Shown one piece after another: positions 26,162-33,273 of a stretch of DNA of 64,000 nt (positions are counted from its first letter, which is position 1; each line of letters starts with the position of its first letter). The translations under genes were made by a program, and so were the position numbers. This DNA comes from Lachnospiraceae bacterium YSD2013 (lineage in GTDB: Bacteria; Bacillota; Clostridia; Lachnospirales; Lachnospiraceae): positions 114,257-178,256 of the forward strand of contig FMTX01000012.1 in the NCBI GenBank assembly GCA_900100895.1, written 5' to 3'. Under the pieces are notes generated by a model. It searched no databases, had not been told where the DNA came from, and saw only the letters and a list, made by a program, of their open reading frames with translations.

Positions 26162-26890
26162 TTACAATTCATATTTGGTCTTTTTCTTGCTGATTTCGTT
26201 CATGTATGCGGCGGTTATCATGCCGGAAGGAAGGGCGATTACCGCTACGCCCACAAGCGCGGATACCATAGTGATGAGCCGTCCCATATCGGTTTTGGGA
26301 TATATGTCGCCGTAACCGATGGTGGTGATGGATATGGTAGCCCAGTACAGCGCGTCAAAGAAAGTATCAAAAAGCGTAGGCTCAAGCTGGAAGATGAGCA
26401 TGGCGGATACGAAGATGTAAATGGTTATCAGTATCAAAACCGCCACAAGCTGGGATTTGACCTTCCTTATAACGTTAGAGATAACAACCATAGTCTTTGA
26501 GTAACGAATCAGCTTAAGAACACGAAATACCCTGAACAGTTTTAATAATCCTATTACCGACGAAACCGGCAGGAACAGGTAAACAATAGGCAGGATGGAG
26601 AGAAGGTCGAATATTGCAAGGGGCGTAAAAATATAGGCAATGAATGCCTTGAAACTTTTATAGCCCATCTTGTAGTCCGCAGTATAGACACGGGCACAAT
26701 AATCTATAAAGAGTATTATGCAAGTCATAATCTCTATAGCCACCGTAAAGTTGTTATCTTTTTTTAGTGTAAGCGGAATCATGCCTACGATAACAGTGGT
26801 GGTCATCAATACATCATAAGCTTTACTGGAGGCATCTCCAACGCCGGAGGCTTCCACTACTTCGTATATTCTCCTTTTGAAATCATACAT
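26162..26890 (-). CDS. Voltage-gated potassium channel, six-TM
   Basis: 242 residues with the S1-S6 plan: TM segments at about 28-45, 52-70, 85-108, an Arg/Lys-rich S4 (LLKLFRVFRVLKLIRY near 115-130), S5 near 147-168, pore loop with the selectivity filter TTIGYGD near 188-194, and S6 near 203-228. This is the KvAP-like ion transporter family, conducting potassium. It lacks a cytoplasmic RCK domain. A 52-residue membrane protein gene lies 37 bases upstream on the same strand and is probably cotranscribed. Confidence 0.9.
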   Translation of the reverse strand: MYDFKRRIYEVVEASGVGDASSKAYDVLMTTTVIVGMIPLTLKKDNNFTVAIEIMTCIILFIDYCARVYTADYKMGYKSFKAFIAYIFTPLAIFDLLSILPIVYLFLPVSSVIGLLKLFRVFRVLKLIRYSKTMVVISNVIRKVKSQLVAVLILITIYIFVSAMLIFQLEPTLFDTFFDALYWATISITTIGYGDIYPKTDMGRLITMVSALVGVAVIALPSGMITAAYMNEISKKKTKYEL

Positions 26891-26927
26891 ATATATGTTC
26901 CCCTTCCGTAATTCACAAGCCTTTAAG

Positions 26928-27086
26928 TTACATGCTTCCTGTCACAAAGGCAACCACTCCCAGAATTGCAAGAATAATTGTGAATATTCTGCAAAGTATA
27001 ACAAAGATTAATGAGTGTACTTCTTTTTTGTTAACGTATGTACCATCATCGGTAATTAACATGTTCTTTTTTGTTTTCTCGGTCAT
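26928..27086 (-). CDS. Small single-TM protein upstream of the potassium channel
   Basis: 52 residues read on the minus strand from ATG at 27086 to TAA at 26928. It begins MTEKTKKNMLITDDGTYV, then a hydrophobic helix (about residues 27-50: LIFVILCRIFTIILAILGVV), ending GSM. A GGAGAG ribosome site lies seven bases before the ATG. It is 37 bases upstream of the channel gene, same strand. A small accessory or hypothetical protein; no family recognised. Confidence 0.65.
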   Translation of the reverse strand: MTEKTKKNMLITDDGTYVNKKEVHSLIFVILCRIFTIILAILGVVAFVTGSM

Positions 27087-27185
27087 GATTATCTCTCCTA
27101 TACCCTTATTATAGCGGGAAGGCGTTTAGGATAATTAAAACTCAGGCCTATGAAAACGGCACTAAATTCTTGGTTATTATGTTGT

Positions 27186-27194
27186 TGCTATAAT
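27186..27194 (+). promoter_or_regulatory. Extended -10 promoter
   Basis: TGCTATAAT, 35 bases before the ATG at 27230, with no good -35. Confidence 0.5.
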
Positions 27195-27229
27195 GCATAC
27201 TGAATAGAAGTGTGCTTTTAAGAGGAAAA

Positions 27230-28819
27230 ATGGCAGACAAAAAATCGATAATGCTATCGGAAGAACAATTAAACTTCATAAAGAAGGCGTCGGCCGGTAA
27301 GAATCTGTTAGTGGATGCCTCGGAAGGCTGCGGCAAGACGACTGCGCTTATTGAACTGTGTGACAGGCTTCCGGGCAGGAAAAAAATACTTTTTTTTGCT
27401 GTGGACAGACCTTCAAGAAACGAAATTGAGGACGAGATCGGTAAGCGCAACGTAGCGGTTTCTTATTTTCGGGGTTTTGCATTTAAGGAACTTAAGAAAT
27501 TGGGCGTGTACGGCGAGACCTATGAATTGTTAGATCTTTTTGCCAAAGCAAGGCCAAATGTTTCGGGGTATGACATTCTTATCGTTGACGAATTTCAGTT
27601 TATAGATGCCGAAGCTTCGGCCATGCTTAGGATAATAAAGTCACAGTGCGACAATCTGCAGGTTATCTTTGCCGGTAATACGGAAAATAAATTCTACGAC
27701 AAAAGCCGGTTTGATGCAAAGATTTTTGCCGGTGAACTTTTAGGCGAGCACGAAGAAATTCACTTTAAAAACTGTTATGAGATACCTATGTATTCCGGGG
27801 CAGAAAAGAAGAGCAATGTCAGAGAAGGCATCGACGATTTTAATGATGATGACAATGAGATGGGCCTTCCTGAGGAATATGCTACGGAGCCTGAAAGCCC
27901 TGTAAGAGAGATGGTATCGTATCTTGGCGACGGAGTTCCGATAGCGGTTGTGGATGCGGAGCTTAACAATAACAATGAAGTGATGTCTGTGGGTGCGGTT
28001 ATCGCCGACCCGGACACATACAAAATTAAAGATGAGCGATACTATATCATTACGCCCGAGAATCTCGCAGGAGGTATATTCTTAAAAGAACTTAGGACCG
28101 GAGATTGTCTTAACGCTCCCGCAGTGTCAAGAGAAGAGGCGATGGATAAAATCGCTTTCTTTTTACGTGACAGTAACGTAAGGTCTATATATGCTTACAA
28201 TGCGGCATTTGACAGAGATATGCTTCCTGAGCTTTGTGAATTTGCCTGGTATGATATTATGCAGCTTGCGGCGTATAAGCAGCACAATCCCGCAATCGGA
28301 CCGGGAGAGTCATGCAACAAGGAAGGGCGGTTAAAGCGAGATTTCGGTGTAGGTGCCATGATAAGGCGAATGAGCGGGGACGTAAGCTTCACGGAGACTC
28401 ACAACGCGCTCTATGATGCCAGGGATGAGCTTAAAATCATGGAACTTTTAGGCCGTCCGCTGTCTGACTATGATTTTACGCTGGTGGACGGAAGTCTGTC
28501 TGATGACGGAGAGGATTCGCCTCTTACGATTGAAAGCATCAATGACGTAGTCCTTGAGGAAGATGCCATCTCAGCTTCCGAGGCCGAAATTATGCTTAAT
28601 GTAAGCAGAAATACAATTTATAAGCTCATTAAAAAGGGTGTAATCTTCGGATTTAAGCGTGACAACCGTTATATCATAAGCAGGCGTTCTGTAGAAGAAT
28701 ACCTTTTGGAAATAGAAAGCAGAGAAGCCAAGAAGTACAGGAAAGCCATGACAGGTATTCTGATAGTGCTGCTTGGAGCACTTATACTTTTGTGGCACTT
28801 GGCCGCGACGTTTTACTAG
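27230..28819 (+). CDS. P-loop (SF1-helicase-like) / DnaQ exonuclease / HTH / TM fusion protein
   Basis: 529 residues from the ATG at 27230 behind AAGAGGAA. Four parts are visible. (1) Residues 8-200: a Q-motif-like LSEEQLNF, Walker A SEGCGKTT (31-38) and Walker B LIVDEFQF (about 116-123), as in the N-terminal half of UvrD-type helicases; helicase motifs IV-VI are absent. (2) Residues 238-410: a DEDDh exonuclease with VVDAEL, NAAFDRDM and HNALYDARDE carrying all catalytic acids and His. (3) Residues 447-500: an excisionase/MerR-type HTH (SEAEIMLNVSRNTIYKLIKKG). (4) Residues 508-528: a C-terminal TM helix. The combination is unfamiliar to me. It is a single gene with its own promoter and terminator. 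Possible roles are DNA processing at the membrane or defence. Confidence 0.75.
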   Translation: MADKKSIMLSEEQLNFIKKASAGKNLLVDASEGCGKTTALIELCDRLPGRKKILFFAVDRPSRNEIEDEIGKRNVAVSYFRGFAFKELKKLGVYGETYELLDLFAKARPNVSGYDILIVDEFQFIDAEASAMLRIIKSQCDNLQVIFAGNTENKFYDKSRFDAKIFAGELLGEHEEIHFKNCYEIPMYSGAEKKSNVREGIDDFNDDDNEMGLPEEYATEPESPVREMVSYLGDGVPIAVVDAELNNNNEVMSVGAVIADPDTYKIKDERYYIITPENLAGGIFLKELRTGDCLNAPAVSREEAMDKIAFFLRDSNVRSIYAYNAAFDRDMLPELCEFAWYDIMQLAAYKQHNPAIGPGESCNKEGRLKRDFGVGAMIRRMSGDVSFTETHNALYDARDELKIMELLGRPLSDYDFTLVDGSLSDDGEDSPLTIESINDVVLEEDAISASEAEIMLNVSRNTIYKLIKKGVIFGFKRDNRYIISRRSVEEYLLEIESREAKKYRKAMTGILIVLLGALILLWHLAATFY

Positions 28820-28827
28820 AATATAAT

Positions 28828-28862
28828 AATAGCTCATCGCGACATGCGGTGAGCTATTGCTT
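28828..28862 (+). terminator. Hairpin terminator
   Basis: AATAGCTCATCGC at 28828-28840 pairs with GCGGTGAGCTATT around GACAT; the T tract after it is weak. Confidence 0.65.
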
Positions 28863-28870
28863 TGTATATG

Positions 28871-29434
28871 TTATTTAGATACGGGCGCAGCCAGTCTGTA
28901 CACGCTCTTATCGCGAGTCAGAAGCTTCTCGGCTACCATGTCGCGGCGGATGGTGCAGAAGTCGTCGTTGAAGTCGGCGATGATGATGTTGACTTCACGC
29001 TCGGTGTAGTCGCGGTTAGGCTCGAAGGCCTTGGCGATTTCTTCGAGGACGATGAGTTCTTTCTTTCGCTGGGAGGGGATGCTCTTGAGCTTGCCGTATT
29101 CAAAGAAGCTTTCGATGACTTTCTTGCGGTAGGCTTCATCACGCTCGTCCTGGAGTTTCTTTTCTTCAGACTTTTCCTTCAGAATATCGAGAATCGATAC
29201 GTTGAACACATCGCCATTGATGGAGTAGACGGTGTAGTACTGCTCCTTGCGGGAGGTGACGGCACCGGCATCCACGAGTTTCTTAAGGTGAAAAGAAATC
29301 GTGGCGGCGGTAAGGCCGAGGCGCTCGGAAAGGCGCTCGACGTACATATCCTCGTCCATAAGGGATTTAAGAATCTGTATGCGCGACTTGTCGGAAAGGC
29401 ATTTAAATAAATTGATGGCTTCCAATTCGGTCAT
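28871..29434 (-). CDS. ArsR-family HTH regulator with DUF2087 domain
   Basis: 187 residues. The N-terminal winged HTH (about 5-75: LSDKSRIQILKSL, LSERLGLTAATISFHLKKL) is of the ArsR type; there is no ELCVCDL-type metal site. The C-terminal 75 residues match DUF2087 (RDYTEREVNIIIADFNDDFCTIRRDMV). Such fusions are common in Firmicutes as probable DNA-binding regulators with an unknown signal. It is the last gene of a minus-strand group with an aminopeptidase and a small protein, which it may regulate. Confidence 0.88.
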   Translation of the reverse strand: MTELEAINLFKCLSDKSRIQILKSLMDEDMYVERLSERLGLTAATISFHLKKLVDAGAVTSRKEQYYTVYSINGDVFNVSILDILKEKSEEKKLQDERDEAYRKKVIESFFEYGKLKSIPSQRKKELIVLEEIAKAFEPNRDYTEREVNIIIADFNDDFCTIRRDMVAEKLLTRDKSVYRLAAPVSK

Positions 29435-29448
29435 GGGGCACCTCCTGT

Positions 29449-29796
29449 TTAAAACATTTCCTTAATCTTTGCAAGAATTTCTGTCACGGCGGAAAGCTTG
29501 GCTTCCTCGACCATGATCTTGCGGGCGTCGTCGTGAGCCTTGGCGGCCTCTAAGGACTCGCGCCAGGGAGCGGTAATTCGCTCGAAGGGAGCAAAAGCAT
29601 CTTTAAAGGACATATCGGGAGCCTTCTTCAAAATAGTTCCGGTAACTGACTTGCAAATATCGTATACATTGGCTTTGGCCTTTAAACTGTTGCTTTCGTC
29701 GGTTCTGCCGTCAGATGCAAGGGCAGCAACCTCGGAGAGAACAGCTTCTTTGGCCGTGTCGAGCCAGTTAAAAAATTCGTTAATCTGTTCGTTCAT
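29449..29796 (-). CDS. Hypothetical protein, helical
   Basis: 115 residues, rich in Ala, Glu and Lys, predicted mostly helical, without membrane segment or Cys-based motif. It starts 12 bases after the aminopeptidase stop with a GGAGAA site and ends 14 bases before the ArsR-type gene. No family recognised. Confidence 0.65.
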   Translation of the reverse strand: MNEQINEFFNWLDTAKEAVLSEVAALASDGRTDESNSLKAKANVYDICKSVTGTILKKAPDMSFKDAFAPFERITAPWRESLEAAKAHDDARKIMVEEAKLSAVTEILAKIKEMF

Positions 29797-29808
29797 AATA
29801 ATTCTCCT

Positions 29809-30822
29809 TTACTTATAAATCAATTCACCCTTACCAATCATATCGGTGTGGAAGTCGGCTTCATTGGTGCCGCCGAACATTGTGTTGTCACCGATGGCGA
29901 TGTGGAAGGTGCCAATCATCTTTTCATCAAGTACGGCGCAGCCGCAAAGGCTTGTAACGCCGGGGTTTAGGCCGATGCCAAGCTCACATACGGTAGCATT
30001 GGCAGGGCCGTAAGCTTCGATAAGCTTGTTAAGCTCGGAATCGCTTGTGGTGGTAACTACGCCACCCTTAACAGTAAGTACTACGCCCTCAAAAGAAACC
30101 TTAGCGCGGGGATTCTCCGCATCGGGGAGGTAAATCTTCTCAAAGAACACCTCGCCGTTTGTTGCGGCCTCAACAGGCGCAATACTGATCTCGCCGCAAG
30201 GAATGTCGCCGTCGCCGGCATCGATTTCCCATTCACGGCCTTCAAAGGAAAGCTCAAGGCTGTACTTACCTTCACCGGTCTTTATTGTAACACCTTTGTA
30301 GCCTTCGTTAACAGCCTTAAGTTTCTCACATTCGGCCTTAAGGGCTTCATAATCGATATCCATTGCAGCTTCCATGCGGGCAGCGTAATCTGCCTCGTCA
30401 AGGCCTTCGGATGCTGCCATCCCCGCGGTGGGAACACGAAGCTGAAGCATTTTCTTCTTGGTAGCGCAAGTCTTAAAGAGTCTTCCCATGTAAGCGCCGA
30501 GGATGCCCATACGCTCGGGGTCGAGAGGCTTATTAAGCACTCCGATGGGGCGTTCCATAAGGTCGATTACAACATCCGCATCCTCGAATAATTTAAAGAA
30601 CTTATCACTGTAAGTGTTCTCAGTGGCATTTTCATTAATAAGCTGACTTACGTTAATATTCTGAACCACCATCATGGGGGTAGCGCCGGCCTTAGCGATT
30701 TCTGCCTGTAAGAAGGCAACATCCTCACTGAAGGTCTCGCCCATCCAATACTGTACAAGTACCATGTCTCCTGCAGCGATTCCTGCTGCTTTGACTATTT
30801 TCTCATAAACTTCTCTTTTCAT
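29809..30822 (-). CDS. M29-family aminopeptidase
   Basis: 337 residues from the ATG at 30822; an upstream in-frame start at 30843 would be possible. The C-terminal half has the metal-binding set of the M29 family (AmpS/aminopeptidase T): GDIPCGE near residue 215, CELGIGLNPG near 280, LDEKMIGTFHIAIGDN near 297-312 and HTD near 325. The family removes N-terminal residues from peptides, using Co, Zn or Mg. It is cytoplasmic. It is the first gene of the minus-strand group that ends with the ArsR-DUF2087 regulator. Confidence 0.88.
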   Translation of the reverse strand: MKREVYEKIVKAAGIAAGDMVLVQYWMGETFSEDVAFLQAEIAKAGATPMMVVQNINVSQLINENATENTYSDKFFKLFEDADVVIDLMERPIGVLNKPLDPERMGILGAYMGRLFKTCATKKKMLQLRVPTAGMAASEGLDEADYAARMEAAMDIDYEALKAECEKLKAVNEGYKGVTIKTGEGKYSLELSFEGREWEIDAGDGDIPCGEISIAPVEAATNGEVFFEKIYLPDAENPRAKVSFEGVVLTVKGGVVTTTSDSELNKLIEAYGPANATVCELGIGLNPGVTSLCGCAVLDEKMIGTFHIAIGDNTMFGGTNEADFHTDMIGKGELIYK

Positions 30823-30952
30823 ATCTGTCAATCCTTCACACAATTATTATTTCGATGACCATCTAAACGGATAATAAATTCCAAATTTGCATTTGTCAAG
30901 TACTTTTTTAAAAATTTTGCAAAAAAAAGAAATTGCGCGCAAAGGAAACTAT

Positions 30953-30981
30953 TTGACAAATATCAGTTTCTTATGTAATAT
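30953..30981 (+). promoter_or_regulatory. SigA promoter for the leader and small membrane protein pair
   Basis: TTGACA at 30953-30958 and TAATAT at 30976-30981 with 17 bases between, giving a start near 30988 and a leader of about 148 bases. Confidence 0.75.
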
Positions 30982-30994
30982 TTATATTATAAAG

Positions 30995-31112
30995 ATTCGG
31001 CACGAAGCCGAGGGTGTAAGGCACTGAAGTGTTGTTTTATTTTTGAGGAATGTGTACTTGGAGGCACACTGCTTTTTCAAGAAAAGCGCAGTGCGTCTTT
31101 TATTATGCAAAA
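30995..31112 (+). promoter_or_regulatory. Structured 5' leader, candidate cis-regulatory RNA
   Basis: The leader holds three hairpins before the ribosome site of the gene at 31136: CGGC(ACGAA)GCCG at 30998-31010, GGCACTGAAGTGTT near 31020, and a longer one, GGCACACTGC paired with GCAGTGCGTC (about 31062-31098), followed by TTTTATTAT, which looks like an attenuating terminator. I could not match it to a riboswitch class I know. It may be a known family I fail to recognise. Confidence 0.45.
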
Positions 31113-31135
31113 ATAAAGTCCAGGAGGAAGAAATT

Positions 31136-31546
31136 ATGGCATGTTTTTTGGTATCCGCAGCAGAAGCTGTAGTCACCACAGTAGTGACTCACGTAGTTGA
31201 GAAGAAGGAAAAGGCAGAGGAAATTAAGGTTTCCGTAGATCACAAGGAAGTACCTGCCGAGGTTAAGGTTCCTTTTTCAAAGAAGCTTAAATGGCTTAAC
31301 AATATGCTTTGGGGAGGTTCCGCACTTCTTGCTTTCGAGCATGTATGGCACGGCGAAGTTGTTCCGTGGTTCCCTTTCCTTACAGCAGCAAGCAATCCCG
31401 AGGATGCCGCAGAGATGCTTCATGAGATGTCAACCGTAGGCGTATCCATGGCAGTTCTTGTAACACTTGTATGGACAGGTATGCTGGTTGTTTCATCCGT
31501 ACTTGAGAAGCGCGCAGCTAAGCTTCCCGAAACCGAGAAAGCATAA
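31136..31546 (+). CDS. Two-TM membrane protein of a conserved pair, unknown
   Basis: 136 residues from the ATG at 31136, which has AGGAGG eight bases upstream; longer readings would start inside the leader. N-terminus MACFLVSAAEAVVTTVVTHV is hydrophobic and amphipathic, then a charged linker (about 24-50), two TM segments near 58-80 and 98-120 and a basic tail. The phrase NMLWGGSALLAFEHVWHGEV, with its His and Glu, is one I remember from paired short hypothetical proteins in Clostridia. The next gene is its usual partner. Function unknown; His/Glu/Trp-rich TM regions could bind metal or haem. Confidence 0.7.
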   Translation: MACFLVSAAEAVVTTVVTHVVEKKEKAEEIKVSVDHKEVPAEVKVPFSKKLKWLNNMLWGGSALLAFEHVWHGEVVPWFPFLTAASNPEDAAEMLHEMSTVGVSMAVLVTLVWTGMLVVSSVLEKRAAKLPETEKA

Positions 31547-31560
31547 GGGGGATTATAATA

Positions 31561-31875
31561 ATGACTTTACTTACAACAGTATTTGCAGCTATTATCGTTA
31601 CAATTATCTGGTACAAGAGCCCTAACAGAAGCGAGATGAAGCTTGGTACTTTAAGCCTTATGTACTGGGGCGCATCACTTATGTGGTTTATAGATGCAGT
31701 CTTTGAGTATGCTGAGCTTAAGGAAGAGTACTTCACACCCGCACCGGTAGATATGCTCAACGACTTTTTCTTAGGTCTTTCGGTTGTGGCACTCGGCCTT
31801 ATCATCTGGCTTGTAGTTCTTTTTATCAAAGATCCCAAGGGCGTTGTAAGAACCGCACTTGTTAAGAAAAACTAG
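31561..31875 (+). CDS. Three-TM membrane protein, partner of the preceding gene
   Basis: 104 residues with three TM segments (about 3-18, 30-50, 68-92) and a short acidic loop (EYAELKEEYFTP). It starts 14 bases after its partner with an AAGGGGGA site. It is almost certainly cotranscribed and probably forms a complex with the 136-residue protein in the membrane. No known family function. Confidence 0.7.
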   Translation: MTLLTTVFAAIIVTIIWYKSPNRSEMKLGTLSLMYWGASLMWFIDAVFEYAELKEEYFTPAPVDMLNDFFLGLSVVALGLIIWLVVLFIKDPKGVVRTALVKKN

Positions 31876-31888
31876 ATAGAATTACTTC

Positions 31889-31923
31889 AAGCGGTTCTGC
31901 TTACAGGGCAGAGCCGCTTTGTT
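31889..31923 (+). terminator. Hairpin terminator after the membrane protein pair
   Basis: AAGCGGTTCTGC at 31889-31900 pairs with GCAGAGCCGCTT at 31908-31919; the T tract is short. Confidence 0.65.
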
Positions 31924-31941
31924 GATTACGGGAGAATTACT

Positions 31942-32682
31942 ATGGATAAGGCATCAGTAGAGAGCCAGCTTGGCACCGCACAGCTTAACATTTCCGATAC
32001 CGAAGAAATAATGAGACTTCGTAACCTTGATGACTTAAAAAGCCGCACGGAGCTTGCCAACGCTTTATTTGCGCAGTTTAGGTACAAAGAAGCTGCCGAC
32101 ATATTGAGTGAAGTTGCCGGAGAGTGCGACTTTGACAAAGAACTGTATCTTAAAATCGGCGGAGCATACCTTACGGCGCGAGAGTTTGATAAGTCTTTAA
32201 AGGCTCATGAAAAGTATCTTGAACTCGGAGGTTCCGAACAGGCGGCTGCATATCCCATGGGAATATGGCACTTTTTCAGACAAGAATATGAAAAAGCAGC
32301 AGATTCTTTTGCCAAATGTCTTCCCTGCGACGACGAAATGATGATTTGTGTGGTATACTGGCACTGTCTTTCGATGTTAAGAGCGGGCGGTAAGCTTGAA
32401 TTTCTTAAGTATTACCGCAAGGACATGGAGGTGGGACATCATACCGCTTACAGACTTGTGGTAAGAGTCCTTGCCGGCGAGACAGCCATGGAAGCGGCAC
32501 TTGAAGAACTTAAGTCTGAGAAAGACGTTCTTAATTATTGTATCGCGGGTTACGGACTGTATTGCATTAAGAAATCTAAGGGCGAGCCTGCGGAGGAACT
32601 GCTTGATTGTATCCTTGATAAAAAAGATTTGTGGCCGTGCATCGCATATCTTGCGGCATGGAATGACAGGAACGGGTTATGA
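31942..32682 (+). CDS. TPR-repeat protein
   Basis: 246 residues, soluble, with helical pairs that follow the TPR pattern (ANALFAQFRYKEAADILSEV, LKIGGAYLTAREFDKSLKAH, YPMGIWHFFRQEYEKAADSF), at about 35-150. The C-terminal part is also helical. It ends in the ATGA overlap with an acetyltransferase gene, so both are translated together. No signal peptide. TPR proteins act as adaptors; the partner is unknown. Confidence 0.75.
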   Translation: MDKASVESQLGTAQLNISDTEEIMRLRNLDDLKSRTELANALFAQFRYKEAADILSEVAGECDFDKELYLKIGGAYLTAREFDKSLKAHEKYLELGGSEQAAAYPMGIWHFFRQEYEKAADSFAKCLPCDDEMMICVVYWHCLSMLRAGGKLEFLKYYRKDMEVGHHTAYRLVVRVLAGETAMEAALEELKSEKDVLNYCIAGYGLYCIKKSKGEPAEELLDCILDKKDLWPCIAYLAAWNDRNGL

Positions 32683-33161
32683 GAGTAATTGAACTTGCAA
32701 CGGAAGCGGATAAGGCCGAAGTGCTGGCGCTTTATAAGATTCAGCTGGGCAGAGAGTTCTGCCCCTGGAATGAGTACTATCCCGGAGAAGAAGAGATAGA
32801 CTACGACTTGTCGCGAGACTCGCTTGTGGTGATGCGTGAAGACGGCAGGATAATCGCCGCGATATCGCTTGATAAAGACGAGGCGGTGGAAGAGCTTCCT
32901 TACTGGACCGAGTCGCTTAAGCCGGGCGGAGAGTTATCCAGACTTGCGGTGTTACCCGAGTACCAGAATCAGGGCATAGCGCGGCAGATGCTCAAGAAGG
33001 GCATGGAGCTATTAAAAGAACGTGGGTATAAGAGCGTACATTTCCTTGTGAACAGGCTTAACGTCAAGGCACTCAGAAGTTATGAGAAGATAGGCTTTAA
33101 CACAGTCGGCGAGTGCTTTATTTTTGAACAGAATATGCTTTGTTATGAAAAGAAGCTTTAG
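32679..33161 (+). CDS. GNAT-family N-acetyltransferase
   Basis: 160 residues. The acetyl-CoA-binding motif A is LSRLAVLPEYQNQGIARQML near residues 87-106 (Q/RxxGxA type), followed by SVHFLVNRLNVKALRSYEKIGF, the usual C-terminal part of GNAT enzymes. It transfers an acetyl group to an unknown amine. Start overlaps the TPR stop as ATGA. Confidence 0.88.
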   Translation: MRVIELATEADKAEVLALYKIQLGREFCPWNEYYPGEEEIDYDLSRDSLVVMREDGRIIAAISLDKDEAVEELPYWTESLKPGGELSRLAVLPEYQNQGIARQMLKKGMELLKERGYKSVHFLVNRLNVKALRSYEKIGFNTVGECFIFEQNMLCYEKKL

Positions 33162-33273
33162 GTGATGAAGGGTTTCTTTTGCTATTATCCGTTAATAGAC
33201 GGCCGTTAATATGGTATTTGGAATTAAATACTCATATGACGGCTGTTTTTCATATGAACGAATTTAAGAGGAT

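Noticed and set aside
27230..28819. Full UvrD/PcrA helicase
   Set aside because: Only the first RecA-like half is present; motifs IV-VI and the 2A/2B domains are missing.
30988..31110. Identification of the leader as a known riboswitch (yybP, fluoride, cobalamin, guanidine, c-di-GMP)
   Set aside because: None of the conserved cores I remember for those classes is present, so only a generic structured leader is reported.
33180..33260. Repeated CCGTTAAT and CATATGA words before the diguanylate cyclase gene
   Set aside because: The words are short and imperfectly spaced, and do not form a convincing operator or promoter.
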